Source of the DNA: an uncultured Clostridia bacterium
GTDB lineage: Bacteria; Bacillota; Clostridia; TANB77; CAG-508
DNA: 45,705 nucleotides
Reading direction: 5' to 3'
Assembly (NCBI GenBank): GCA_934141445.1
Contig: CAKPCF010000011.1
Span: 1 to 45,705 of the forward strand
The notes under the pieces: generated by a model
What the model was told of the DNA's origin: nothing
The model's database searches: none
Seen by the model: the letters and a program-made list of their open reading frames with translations, nothing else
Translations under genes and position numbers: made by a program
In this document: positions 16,077-24,065 of the stretch, one piece after another
How positions within the stretch are numbered: the stretch's first letter is position 1
How the letters are laid out: every line of letters starts with the position of its first letter

Positions 16077-16538
16077 ATGGAATATGACAAAATTAAACAA
16101 TTGATGGAAGATATGGGAAATTCAAAATTAACTTCAATTGATATTGATTTTCCAGATGGTACTAAGATTAGCATGAAAAAAGAGAAAGAACAAGTCCTAG
16201 TTAAAGATGATTCAAGTGTTCATAATATAAATGAATCACATAAACAAGATAACAATATATCAAATTTGCAAACAAATGAAAGTGTAGAATTAAATAAAGA
16301 AGATGGAAATATTGTAAAATCTCCAATGGTTGGAACTTTTTATATAAAGCCAGCACCAAATGCAGAGCCTTATGTAGAAATTGATAAGAATGTAAAAAAA
16401 GGAGATACACTTTGTATAATTGAAGCAATGAAGTTAATGAATGAAATAGAATCAGAATATACTGGAAAAGTAGTTGAGATTTTTGTAAAAGATGGTAGTC
16501 CAGTAGAATATGGTACTCCGCTTTTTAAAATATGTTAA
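16077..16538 (+). CDS. accB: Biotin carboxyl carrier protein of acetyl-CoA carboxylase
   Basis: AccB carries the biotin that shuttles CO2 between AccC and the carboxyltransferase. This 153-residue protein has a short N-terminal domain, a linker rich in Asn, Ser, Lys and Glu (about 40-78), and a C-terminal biotinyl domain beginning VKSPMVGTFY with the biotinylated lysine in EAMKLMNEIE. AAAGGA precedes the start. BirA from the same operon should modify it. Confidence 0.95.
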   Translation: MEYDKIKQLMEDMGNSKLTSIDIDFPDGTKISMKKEKEQVLVKDDSSVHNINESHKQDNNISNLQTNESVELNKEDGNIVKSPMVGTFYIKPAPNAEPYVEIDKNVKKGDTLCIIEAMKLMNEIESEYTGKVVEIFVKDGSPVEYGTPLFKIC

Positions 16539-16563
16539 TAATCTAGTTATGAAGGAGTTTTAT

Positions 16564-16989
16564 ATGTTAAATAGAAAAGAAATTGAAGAAATAATACCTC
16601 AAAGAGATCCGTTTCTAATGATAGATGAAGTAGAAGAATATATACCAGGAGAAAGTGCTATAGCTTATAAATATGTAAATGAAAACGAATGGTATTTTAA
16701 AGGTCATTTTCCAGGAAATCCTATTATGCCAGGTGTACTAATTACTGAAGCATTAGCACAAACAGGTGCTGTTGCTATATTGTCAATGGCAGAAAATAGA
16801 GGAAAAAACGCACTTTTTGGCGGAATAGACAAATTGAGATTTAAAAAGATGGTAGTTCCAGGAGACAAATTAAAGCTAGAAGTAAAAATAATAAAAAGAA
16901 AGGGTCCAATTGGTATTGGAGAAGCAGTAGCAACTGTAGATGGAAAAATAGCTGCTAAAGGAGAACTTACATTCGCTTTGGTAGATTAA
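16564..16989 (+). CDS. fabZ: 3-hydroxyacyl-ACP dehydratase
   Basis: FabZ removes water from beta-hydroxyacyl-ACP. The 141-residue hot-dog protein has IIPQRDPFLMID at the N-terminus, the catalytic histidine in GHFPGNPIMPGV (about 49-60) and the glutamate in ITEALAQTGA. AAGGAG lies 7 bases before the ATG at 16564; an upstream in-frame start would overlap accB. It is placed between accB and accC, an order common in Clostridia. Confidence 0.95.
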   Translation: MLNRKEIEEIIPQRDPFLMIDEVEEYIPGESAIAYKYVNENEWYFKGHFPGNPIMPGVLITEALAQTGAVAILSMAENRGKNALFGGIDKLRFKKMVVPGDKLKLEVKIIKRKGPIGIGEAVATVDGKIAAKGELTFALVD

Positions 16990-17054
16990 GCTATATAATT
17001 AACTCCTATCTTATATGAGCTTGGATATTAGAACCATAGAAAGGAATAAATAAA

Positions 17055-18398
17055 ATGAACAAAATATTGATTGCTAATAGAGGCGAAATTGCTGTAAGAA
17101 TTATAAGAGCTTGTAAAGAAATGAATATAAAAACTGTAGCAGTATATTCAGAAGCAGACAAAGATGCATTACATACAAGATTAGCTGATGAAGCAATTTG
17201 CATTGGACCAGCACAATCAAATAAAAGCTATTTAAATATAAAAAACATTATAGAAGCAGCAAACATTACAGGAGCAGATAGTATTCATCCTGGATTTGGT
17301 TTTTTATCAGAAAATGCAAATTTTGCTAAAATATGTGAAGAGTCACACATAAAGTTCATAGGACCTAAATCAGAAGTAATAGATTTATTAGGAAATAAAT
17401 CTAATGCAAAAGAAATGATGAAAAAAGCAGGAGTTCCTGTTATACCTGGTTCAGATGGTAGTGTAACTGGAATAAAAGAACTAATTTCGATATGTGAAAA
17501 AATAGGATATCCAGTAATGCTTAAAGCTGCAGCTGGTGGAGGCGGAAAAGGCATTAGAATTGTTAATAAAAAAGAAGAACTAGAAGAGGCTTACAATATA
17601 GTAAAACAAGAAGCAAAACTTTCTTTTAATGATGATGAAATATATGTAGAAAAATTTGTGCAAAACCCAAGACATGTTGAAATACAAATATTAGCAGATG
17701 AATTCGGAAATATAGTTCATTTAGGAGAAAGAGACTGCTCTATACAAAGAAGACATCAAAAAGTATTAGAAGAAACACCTTCAACAGCAGTAGATGAAAA
17801 GCTTAGAAATAAAATGGGTGAAGCAGCAATAAAAGCAGCAAAGATAGCTGGGTATACAAGTTGTGGAACAGTAGAATTTTTACTAGACAAAGATAAAAAC
17901 TTTTATTTTATGGAAATGAATACAAGAATACAAGTAGAACATCCTATTACAGAAATGAGGACTGGTATAGATATCGTAAAAGAACAAATAAAAATAGCAG
18001 GTGGCGAAAAATTAAAGTTCAAACAAAAGGAAATTGAGTTCAAAGGCCATTCAATAGAATGTAGAATAAATGCAGAAAATCCTAATAAAAACTTTATGCC
18101 ATGTCCTGGAAAAATAACAGGAATAAATTTACCAGGTGGAAATGGTATAAGAATAGATACAGCTATTTATGAAGGATATACAATACCACCATATTATGAT
18201 TCAATGATAGCTAAAATAATAGCTTATGGAACAAATAGAAATGAAGCTATTAGTAAAATGAAAAGAGCATTAGAGGAATTAGTAATAGATGGAGTAGAAA
18301 CAAACAGAGATTTTCTATTTGAAATAATTAGAAATCCAAACTTTATAAGAGGAAATTTTGATACTTCATTTATAGAAAAAGAAATTTTTAAACGATAA
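17055..18398 (+). CDS. accC: Biotin carboxylase subunit of acetyl-CoA carboxylase
   Basis: AccC carboxylates biotin on AccB using ATP and bicarbonate. The 447-residue protein has an N-terminal domain beginning KILIANRGEIAVRIIRA, the ATP-grasp glycine loop AAAGGGGKGIRIV (about 159-171), the ERDCSIQRRHQKVLEE strand, and the MNTRIQVEHPITEM metal/bicarbonate region (about 286-299). Length is normal. It lies 38 bp upstream of the fused carboxyltransferase gene. Confidence 0.96.
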   Translation: MNKILIANRGEIAVRIIRACKEMNIKTVAVYSEADKDALHTRLADEAICIGPAQSNKSYLNIKNIIEAANITGADSIHPGFGFLSENANFAKICEESHIKFIGPKSEVIDLLGNKSNAKEMMKKAGVPVIPGSDGSVTGIKELISICEKIGYPVMLKAAAGGGGKGIRIVNKKEELEEAYNIVKQEAKLSFNDDEIYVEKFVQNPRHVEIQILADEFGNIVHLGERDCSIQRRHQKVLEETPSTAVDEKLRNKMGEAAIKAAKIAGYTSCGTVEFLLDKDKNFYFMEMNTRIQVEHPITEMRTGIDIVKEQIKIAGGEKLKFKQKEIEFKGHSIECRINAENPNKNFMPCPGKITGINLPGGNGIRIDTAIYEGYTIPPYYDSMIAKIIAYGTNRNEAISKMKRALEELVIDGVETNRDFLFEIIRNPNFIRGNFDTSFIEKEIFKR

Positions 18399-18436
18399 TA
18401 GTCTAAATCAAATAAAAATAGATAGAGGTAATTTGA

Positions 18437-20188
18437 ATGATTGTAGATAAAATTAAGAAGAGGGAAAATTCAGCTAAAAATAAAAAATCAAATATTGATA
18501 TTCCAGTAGGAAAATGGGTAAAATGTGATGAGTGCAAAGAAATCATATATAAAGACACACTTAAAGAAAACTTGAATATATGTCCTAACTGTGGTCATTA
18601 CTTCAGAATGCATATAAATAGAAGAATTGAGTTAATTACAGATAAAGATTCATATAAGAGATTTGAACTAAATATAGATACAACTAATCCACTCGAATTA
18701 GAAGACTATCCTAAAAAATTAAAAACACTTAGAGAAAAAACAGGACTAAATGAAGCAGTAGCATGTGGAACAGCAGAAATAAATGGAGAAAAAGTAGTAT
18801 TATGTATAATGGATAGTGGCTTTTTAATGGGAAGCATGGGAGTAGTTGTTGGAGAAAAAATTACCTATGCCATAGAACAGGCTATAGAACAGAAACTACC
18901 ATTAGTAATATTTACTGTATCAGGTGGGGCAAGAATGCAAGAAGGAATAATTTCTTTAATGCAAATGGCAAAAGTAACTTCAGCATTAACCAAATTAGAC
19001 AAAGCTGGTTTATTATATATAACAGTTCTTACAGACCCAACTTATGGTGGTGTAACAGCATCTTTTGCAAGTCTTGGAGATATTATTTTAGCAGAGCCAA
19101 AAGCAATGATTGGATTTGCAGGTCAAAGAGTAATTGAACAAACAATAGGTCAAAGTCTACCAGAAGGATTTCAAACAGCAGAATTTTTACTTGAACATGG
19201 TTTTATAGACAAAATAGTTGAAAGAAAAGACTTAAAAGAAACTATTTGTAAGTTAATTAAGCTTAATAAGAATAGTAAAGAAGAGGCAAATAAACTACAT
19301 ATAGAAAAGCAAACTACTTCAAAAAATGATAACCAATTAGTATTAAGCAAATCAAAATTAACTGCATGGGAAAAAGTAGAAATAGCAAGAAATCCAAAAA
19401 GAAAAACAGCATTAGATTATATAGATAGAATATTTGATGAGTTTGTTGAATTACATGGAGACAGAAATTTTAAGGATGATAAAGCAATTGTATGTGGACT
19501 AGGAAAGATAGGAAATCAAAATTTTACAATTATTGCAGAACAAAAAGGAAGAAATACAAAAGAGAATATTGAAAGAAATTTTGGTATGCCTAATCCAGAA
19601 AGCTATCGTAAAGGCATCAGGTTTATGAAACAGGCTGAAAAATTCAAAAGACCTATAATTACATTTATAGACACAAAAGGAGCTTATCCTGGAATAGGAG
19701 CTGAAGAAAGAGGACAAGGCGAAGCTATAGCAAAATCAATGTTTGAAATGGCAAAATTAAAAGTACCAGTAATTGCTATAGTAATAGGTGAAGGTTCAAG
19801 TGGTGGAGCTTTAGCTTTAGGTGTTGGAAACAAAGTAATCATGCTAGAAAATGCTATATATTCTATTTTATCACCAGAAGGATATAGCAGCATTTTATGG
19901 AAAGATGCATCAAGATATAAAGAAGCAGCAGAAAAAATGAAACTAACAGCAGAAAATTTATTAGAATTAAAAGTTATAGATAAAATTATTAAAGAAAATT
20001 ATACAGAGAATAATAATTCAAATATATCAGAAGAGGAAAGCAATTTTGAAACTATTTCACAAAATTTAAAAGAAGAAATATGCAATAGTTTAGTAGAATT
20101 TAATAAGATGTCAGAAGAGGAAATTGCAGAACAAAGATATCAAAAATTTAGAAAGATGGGAGAAGTTAAATATGTTATTGGAGAATAA
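18437..20188 (+). CDS. accDA: Fused acetyl-CoA carboxylase carboxyltransferase beta-alpha
   Basis: This 583-residue protein combines both carboxyltransferase subunits, normally made as separate AccD and AccA. Residues about 25-285 are AccD-like: a four-cysteine zinc ribbon (CDEC then CPNC, about 34-55), the SGGARMQEG motif and TDPTYGGVTASFA. After a polar linker (about 285-305) residues 308-583 are AccA-like: TAWEKVEIARNPKRKTALDY, GAYPGIGAEERGQGEAIA and GEGSSGGALALG. The AccA part lacks most of its usual N-terminal helix. No stop or frame change lies at the junction, so the fusion appears genuine, and it fixes 1:1 stoichiometry. The enzyme transfers CO2 from biotin-AccB to acetyl-CoA. Confidence 0.94.
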   Translation: MIVDKIKKRENSAKNKKSNIDIPVGKWVKCDECKEIIYKDTLKENLNICPNCGHYFRMHINRRIELITDKDSYKRFELNIDTTNPLELEDYPKKLKTLREKTGLNEAVACGTAEINGEKVVLCIMDSGFLMGSMGVVVGEKITYAIEQAIEQKLPLVIFTVSGGARMQEGIISLMQMAKVTSALTKLDKAGLLYITVLTDPTYGGVTASFASLGDIILAEPKAMIGFAGQRVIEQTIGQSLPEGFQTAEFLLEHGFIDKIVERKDLKETICKLIKLNKNSKEEANKLHIEKQTTSKNDNQLVLSKSKLTAWEKVEIARNPKRKTALDYIDRIFDEFVELHGDRNFKDDKAIVCGLGKIGNQNFTIIAEQKGRNTKENIERNFGMPNPESYRKGIRFMKQAEKFKRPIITFIDTKGAYPGIGAEERGQGEAIAKSMFEMAKLKVPVIAIVIGEGSSGGALALGVGNKVIMLENAIYSILSPEGYSSILWKDASRYKEAAEKMKLTAENLLELKVIDKIIKENYTENNNSNISEEESNFETISQNLKEEICNSLVEFNKMSEEEIAEQRYQKFRKMGEVKYVIGE

Positions 20189-20942
20189 AAAAATCTTGAT
20201 AATGGGAGTTAGAAATAAATGGAGTATTGCTTATGGAATAGCAAAATCTGCTTATGAAAATGGTGCAAAACTAATTTTTACATATAGAGATGAAACAGAA
20301 AAATCAAAATTAGAATCTTTAACAGAACAATTTAAAGATAGTAAATATTATTTAGTAGCAGATGCTTCAGTAGATGAAGATGTAAAAAATGCTTTTACTC
20401 AAATAAAAGAAGAAAATGGAAAAATAGACGGGATAGTTCATGCAATAGCACATGCAAATACAGAGGATTTACACAATGATTTTATATGTACTAGCAAAGA
20501 AGGTTTTAGCCATGCAAATGATGTTAGCGCGTATTCGTTTGTTTTGATTTCAAGAATGGCAAAAGATTTAGAAATGCTAAACGAGAATGCAAGCTTGATT
20601 ACTTTAACATATTATGGCTCAACTAAAGTTATCGAAGGATATAATGTAATGGGAGTTGCAAAAGCTGCTCTAGAAACAAGTGTTAGATATTTAGCAAATA
20701 ATTTAGGAAAAGACACTATTAGGGTAAATGCTATTTCAGCTGGACCAATTAAAACTTTGTCAGCAAAAGGAATAAAAGATTTTTCATCAGTATTAACTAT
20801 TGTAGAAGAGAAAGCACCACTTCATAGAAATGTTACAATAGAACAAGTTGGAAATGTAGCAACTTTTTTATTGAGTAATATGTCAGAGGCAGTAACAGGT
20901 CAAGTTATTTATGCTGATAGTGGATACAATATAATGGGATAA
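20172..20942 (+). CDS. fabI: Enoyl-ACP reductase (FabI type)
   Basis: FabI performs the last reduction of each elongation cycle with NAD(P)H. The 256-residue protein has the atypical nucleotide motif GVRNKWSIAYGIAKS (about 11-25), the catalytic Tyr-x6-Lys in YNVMGVAK (about 156-163), and an ending with VTGQVIYADSGYNIMG. The ATG at 20172 overlaps the accDA end by 17 nt and has GGGAG upstream inside accDA, indicating translational coupling; a longer upstream frame is not credible. FabI is the target of triclosan-type inhibitors; no FabK or FabL is encoded here. Confidence 0.93.
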   Translation: MLLENKKILIMGVRNKWSIAYGIAKSAYENGAKLIFTYRDETEKSKLESLTEQFKDSKYYLVADASVDEDVKNAFTQIKEENGKIDGIVHAIAHANTEDLHNDFICTSKEGFSHANDVSAYSFVLISRMAKDLEMLNENASLITLTYYGSTKVIEGYNVMGVAKAALETSVRYLANNLGKDTIRVNAISAGPIKTLSAKGIKDFSSVLTIVEEKAPLHRNVTIEQVGNVATFLLSNMSEAVTGQVIYADSGYNIMG

Positions 20943-20954
20943 TTTAGAAAGAAA

Positions 20955-20987
20955 AGCCCAAATTATATAAATTTGATAATTTGGGCT
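20955..20987. terminator. Bidirectional terminator between fabI and the HD gene
   Basis: AGCCCAAATTAT (20955-20966) pairs with ATAATTTGGGCT (20976-20987). It lies between convergent genes and closes the fab operon. Confidence 0.75.
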
Positions 20988-21015
20988 AGATTTGGTATAA
21001 ATATTACTACTTAAA

Positions 21016-21525
21016 TTATTTATTCTCGCTTTCATTATTTAAATCAACCATTTGAGGAATCTTGTTTCTGTTTAGCTTAAATGTTTCAAGTAAGCTACAA
21101 TATTTATCAACCATACATAGTAAAAAAGCTTCTCTGCATTTTGGTATTTTTCTAAATGTAAGAGGCCACATGTGAGAGGAAATCATATTTTCTTCAATTA
21201 GGTTTATATCATTAAAATATAATTTAGCATTTTTTAAAGAAACTATAGGGTGGAAAAATCCATGAAGTCTATGTGTCATTGATTTTTCATGCCAGTCATA
21301 TAAATAAAAATCATGTAGAAAAGCACCTCGTATTAGTGAATCTATATGAACTTTATAATTTTTTTCTTTAGCTATTTTATAGCAAATATAAGATACATTG
21401 TAGCAATGCTCAAAGGTTGTAGTTGTTCCGTGCTGAATGTACTTTTTCATATCAAAAACTTTATCAACCTTTTCAATTTCTTGAATTTTATTTAAAAAAT
21501 ATTTTCTATCTTCAAAACTTAACAT
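21016..21525 (-). CDS. HD-domain phosphohydrolase
   Basis: This 169-residue cytoplasmic protein carries the HD-superfamily metal ligands: a histidine in TFEHCYNVSYIC (about 38-49), the His-Asp pair in GAFLHDFYLYDWH (about 67-79), and a later aspartate in CMVDKYCSLLE. Such proteins hydrolyse nucleotides, cyclic nucleotides or other phosphoesters; the substrate is not evident. It is convergent to the fab operon. The closest ribosome-site-like sequence (AAGGA) sits about 20 bases from the ATG, which is unusually far, so translation may be weak. It is a widespread clostridial type of small HD protein; no partner gene is present. Confidence 0.7.
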   Translation of the reverse strand: MLSFEDRKYFLNKIQEIEKVDKVFDMKKYIQHGTTTTFEHCYNVSYICYKIAKEKNYKVHIDSLIRGAFLHDFYLYDWHEKSMTHRLHGFFHPIVSLKNAKLYFNDINLIEENMISSHMWPLTFRKIPKCREAFLLCMVDKYCSLLETFKLNRNKIPQMVDLNNESENK

Positions 21526-21619
21526 TTTTGTTTTTTTATAGTATATCCTTTCTATTATCTATCGTAAAATTTACAATAATAGTTTAGCATTATGAATACG
21601 TTTTTTCAAGATGGCGAGC

Positions 21620-21647
21620 TTGAAATTAAGAAAAAATATGATATAAT
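21620..21647 (+). promoter_or_regulatory. Promoter of the acyl-ACP thioesterase gene
   Basis: TTGAAA (21620-21625), a 16-bp spacer and TATAAT (21642-21647). Confidence 0.6.
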
Positions 21648-21691
21648 TTATAAGAATTTAGGATGAATAAATCAAAAAGGAGATTAAATAA

Positions 21692-22411
21692 ATGTATGTA
21701 GAGCAAAAATTTTTTGTAGGCTTACAAGATATAGATATTTCAAATAAAATAACAAATAAAGCAATTTTAAGCTTTTTAGAAGATGCTGGTGGAATTCATT
21801 CGAACATTGCAGGATATGGTTTAAAAGATATAAAAAGAACTAATTTAAGCTGGATAATTTTAAATTGGAAATTGCAAGTGTTGAAAAGAGCTGAATATGC
21901 AGATACAATTACTGTTAGAACATGGTCATCTAGTACAGACAAACTATTTGCATATCGTGATTTTGAGGTTTTAAATGAAGCAGGGGAGATAATTGCAATA
22001 GCAACAACTAAATGGCTTATAGTAGATATAAGAAATGGCAGAATAACTAAACTAACAGATGAGATTGTAAAACCTTATAAAACTGAAAATAAAAAAGTTT
22101 TTCCTGAGTATGAATTTCCAAAATTAGAAGAACCAGAAAAAATATTTTTATCAACATCATATACTATAAATAGACAAATGATAGATATAAATAAACATGT
22201 TCACAATATTTGTTATTATGATTTAGCCGAAATTGCTTTGCCAGAAGAAATGGCTGATAGAGAGTTTAATAATGTTGAAATTATGTATAAAAAAGAAATT
22301 AAACTTGGTGAAACAGTTCAATGCAATTATTCAAAAGTAGAAGATAAAAATGTAATTTCAATAAAAAGTGAAGATGGAAGTGTGCTACATTCAATAATAA
22401 AATTGTATTAA
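21692..22411 (+). CDS. Acyl-ACP thioesterase
   Basis: The 239-residue protein has two hot-dog halves, as in FatA/FatB-type acyl-ACP thioesterases, which release free fatty acids from ACP. Family-like features are an N-terminal YVEQKFFVGLQDID, SWIILNWKLQVLKRAEYAD, TKWLIVDI, and a second half with the catalytic region INKHVHNICYYDLAE (about 169-183), where the Asn and His correspond to the active site. The usual HVNN reads HVHN here. It has its own promoter, a terminator behind it, and lies next to the fab operon, so it could regulate the size of the acyl-ACP pool. Confidence 0.82.
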   Translation: MYVEQKFFVGLQDIDISNKITNKAILSFLEDAGGIHSNIAGYGLKDIKRTNLSWIILNWKLQVLKRAEYADTITVRTWSSSTDKLFAYRDFEVLNEAGEIIAIATTKWLIVDIRNGRITKLTDEIVKPYKTENKKVFPEYEFPKLEEPEKIFLSTSYTINRQMIDINKHVHNICYYDLAEIALPEEMADREFNNVEIMYKKEIKLGETVQCNYSKVEDKNVISIKSEDGSVLHSIIKLY

Positions 22412-22448
22412 GTGGTTTTACCATTCCAGTTAAAAATGGAATTAAAAG

Positions 22449-22483
22449 AAGATGGTATTGAAAGATATACCATCTTAATTTTT
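22449..22483 (+). terminator. Terminator of the thioesterase gene
   Basis: AAGATGGTAT (22449-22458) pairs with ATACCATCTT (22467-22476) and is followed by AATTTTT. Confidence 0.75.
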
Positions 22484-22486
22484 ATA

Positions 22487-22534
22487 TTGACAAACATATA
22501 TTCTCATGTTAATATGTATACGAACATAAGTTTG
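22487..22534 (+). promoter_or_regulatory. dinB promoter with LexA (SOS) box
   Basis: TTGACA (22487-22492), a 17-bp spacer and TAATAT (22510-22515) form the promoter. Just downstream lies CGAACATAAGTTTG (22521-22534), very close to the Gram-positive LexA/DinR box CGAACRNRYGTTYC. A weaker look-alike, CAAACATATATTCT (22491-22504), overlaps the spacer. Confidence 0.75.
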
Positions 22535-22546
22535 AAAGGATAATAT

Positions 22547-23758
22547 ATGGAAAGAACAATATTGCACGTAGATGTTAATAATGCCTTTTTATCATGGACA
22601 GCTGTATATATGCTAGCTAATGGATATAATGTAGATATTAGAACTATACCATCTATTATTGGTGGAGATGAGGAAAAACGTTCTGGTATAGTTTTAGCCA
22701 AGAGTCCTATTGCTAAAAAATTTGGAGTAGTTACTGGCGAACCAATATATTTTGCAAAACAAAAATGTAATAGTCTTCAAGTGTTTAAAGGAAATTTTGA
22801 TATATACAGAGATTTTTCAGATAAGCTATATAAACTTTTATTAGAATATACAGATAAAATAGAAAGATTTAGTATAGATGAATGTTTTATGGATTTAACT
22901 GGATTTTTAATAGGGAAAAATCCATTAGATATTGCTTATGAAATAAAAGATAGAGTACAAAAACTTTATGGATTTACAGTAAATGTTGGAGTATCTACCA
23001 ACAAATTGCTAGCAAAAATGGCTTCAGATTTTGAAAAACCAAATAAGGTACATACACTATATCCAAATGAAATATCAGAAAAGATGTGGCGCTTACCAGT
23101 TTCTGAACTATTTATGATTGGAAAGAAGACAGTTCCAAAGCTTTTAAATATGCAAATAAAGAATATTGGAGATCTAGCAAAAACAGATAAAAATTTGTTA
23201 ATTAAAAAATTTGGAAAGCATGGTATACTTATGTGGGAGTATGCTAATGGCATAGATGATTCTGAAGTTAATAATAAAGTAGAATTGCCCAAAAGTGTTG
23301 GTAATTCAGTAACTTTGCCAAAAGATGCTCAAAATAAAGAAGAAATTCATAAAATAATTGTTGCACTTGCAGAACAAGTAACATATAGACTTAGAAAATA
23401 TAATTTATTAGCGAATGTTGTAAATATACAATTAAGAACAAATCAATTTCATGATTATTCACATCAGAAAAAGTTGAATTATCCAAGTTCAAATACAAAG
23501 GATATTATAGAAATTGCAAATGAAATACTTGAACAAATGAATGTAACAGAACCAATTAGACTAATTGGTTTACGAGTTGATAATTTAGAAGGAAAAGAAG
23601 ATTTGCAATTGTCATTTTTCAAACCTGATGAAAAGCAATCAAACTTAGATAAAACAATAGATGAATTAAAACAAAAATATGGCTTTACTAAGATTACAAG
23701 AGCTGGAAAGCTTGATGTTAATGAGGTAAAGTATCAAGAAAAGAAATATAAAAAATAA
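22547..23758 (+). CDS. dinB: Y-family translesion DNA polymerase IV
   Basis: DinB copies damaged DNA with low fidelity. The 403-residue protein shows the palm motif LHVDVNNAFLSW at the N-terminus, the catalytic FSIDECFMDLTG (about 107-118), a thumb helix-hairpin-helix region, the little-finger domain, and a C-terminal QLSFF clamp-binding peptide (about 366-370) that recruits the sliding clamp. GAAAGGA precedes the ATG. A LexA box in its promoter indicates SOS induction. Another LexA-controlled small gene follows. Confidence 0.93.
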   Translation: MERTILHVDVNNAFLSWTAVYMLANGYNVDIRTIPSIIGGDEEKRSGIVLAKSPIAKKFGVVTGEPIYFAKQKCNSLQVFKGNFDIYRDFSDKLYKLLLEYTDKIERFSIDECFMDLTGFLIGKNPLDIAYEIKDRVQKLYGFTVNVGVSTNKLLAKMASDFEKPNKVHTLYPNEISEKMWRLPVSELFMIGKKTVPKLLNMQIKNIGDLAKTDKNLLIKKFGKHGILMWEYANGIDDSEVNNKVELPKSVGNSVTLPKDAQNKEEIHKIIVALAEQVTYRLRKYNLLANVVNIQLRTNQFHDYSHQKKLNYPSSNTKDIIEIANEILEQMNVTEPIRLIGLRVDNLEGKEDLQLSFFKPDEKQSNLDKTIDELKQKYGFTKITRAGKLDVNEVKYQEKKYKK

Positions 23759-23783
23759 AAGCAAACATTTTTTCGAAAATCAC

Positions 23784-23839
23784 TTGACAAAGAACTTATG
23801 TTTGCTTATAATATACTCGAACAGGCGAACAAAGGTTTA
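23784..23839 (+). promoter_or_regulatory. SOS-type promoter of a small membrane-protein gene
   Basis: TTGACA (23784-23789), a 17-bp spacer and TATAAT (23807-23812) make a perfect consensus promoter. LexA-like AGAACTTATGTTTG (23791-23804) fills the spacer, and a second box-like CGAACAAAGGTTTA (23826-23839) follows, with another CGAACA at 23818-23823. GCAAACAT (23761-23768) and ATGTTTGC (23798-23805) are a long-range inverted repeat. Confidence 0.7.
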
Positions 23840-23876
23840 TATAAATATTAAATACATATAAGAAAGGAATAATATT

Positions 23877-24029
23877 ATGAAATTTAAATTAAGTATCGAA
23901 AAAACTATCAGGAATATATCTTTTTTAATGGTTGTTTGTATTTTTGTAAATATTTTTTATTATGGAGATATTAAAGTTCCAAAAAATTATAATTCAAATT
24001 CAAAAATAGAAGATACTATTTCTATTTAG
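23877..24029 (+). CDS. SOS-controlled 50-residue single-span membrane protein
   Basis: A 50-codon gene with a well-spaced AAAGGA (23863-23868). The product has a basic N-terminus (MKFKLSIEKTIRN), one hydrophobic helix (about 14-28, ISFLMVVCIFVNIFYY) and a short polar tail containing NYNSNSKIED. It should be anchored in the cytoplasmic membrane. The strong LexA-boxed promoter and position after dinB suggest SOS induction. Small membrane proteins induced this way inhibit cell division in other bacteria (YneA, SosA, SidA); this one has no LysM domain and is much shorter than YneA. The division-inhibitor role is inferred from context only; a small toxin is an alternative. Confidence 0.65.
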   Translation: MKFKLSIEKTIRNISFLMVVCIFVNIFYYGDIKVPKNYNSNSKIEDTISI

Positions 24030-24037
24030 TACCTTCT
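24008..24037. terminator. Hairpin between convergent small gene and recombinase
   Basis: AGAAGATACTA (24008-24018) and TAGTACCTTCT (24027-24037) pair at 10 of 11 positions. On the minus strand it is followed by TATTTTTG, so it mainly terminates the recombinase transcript. Confidence 0.5.
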
Positions 24038-24065
24038 ATTTATAAAAGCTTTTTTTCTATAAACT

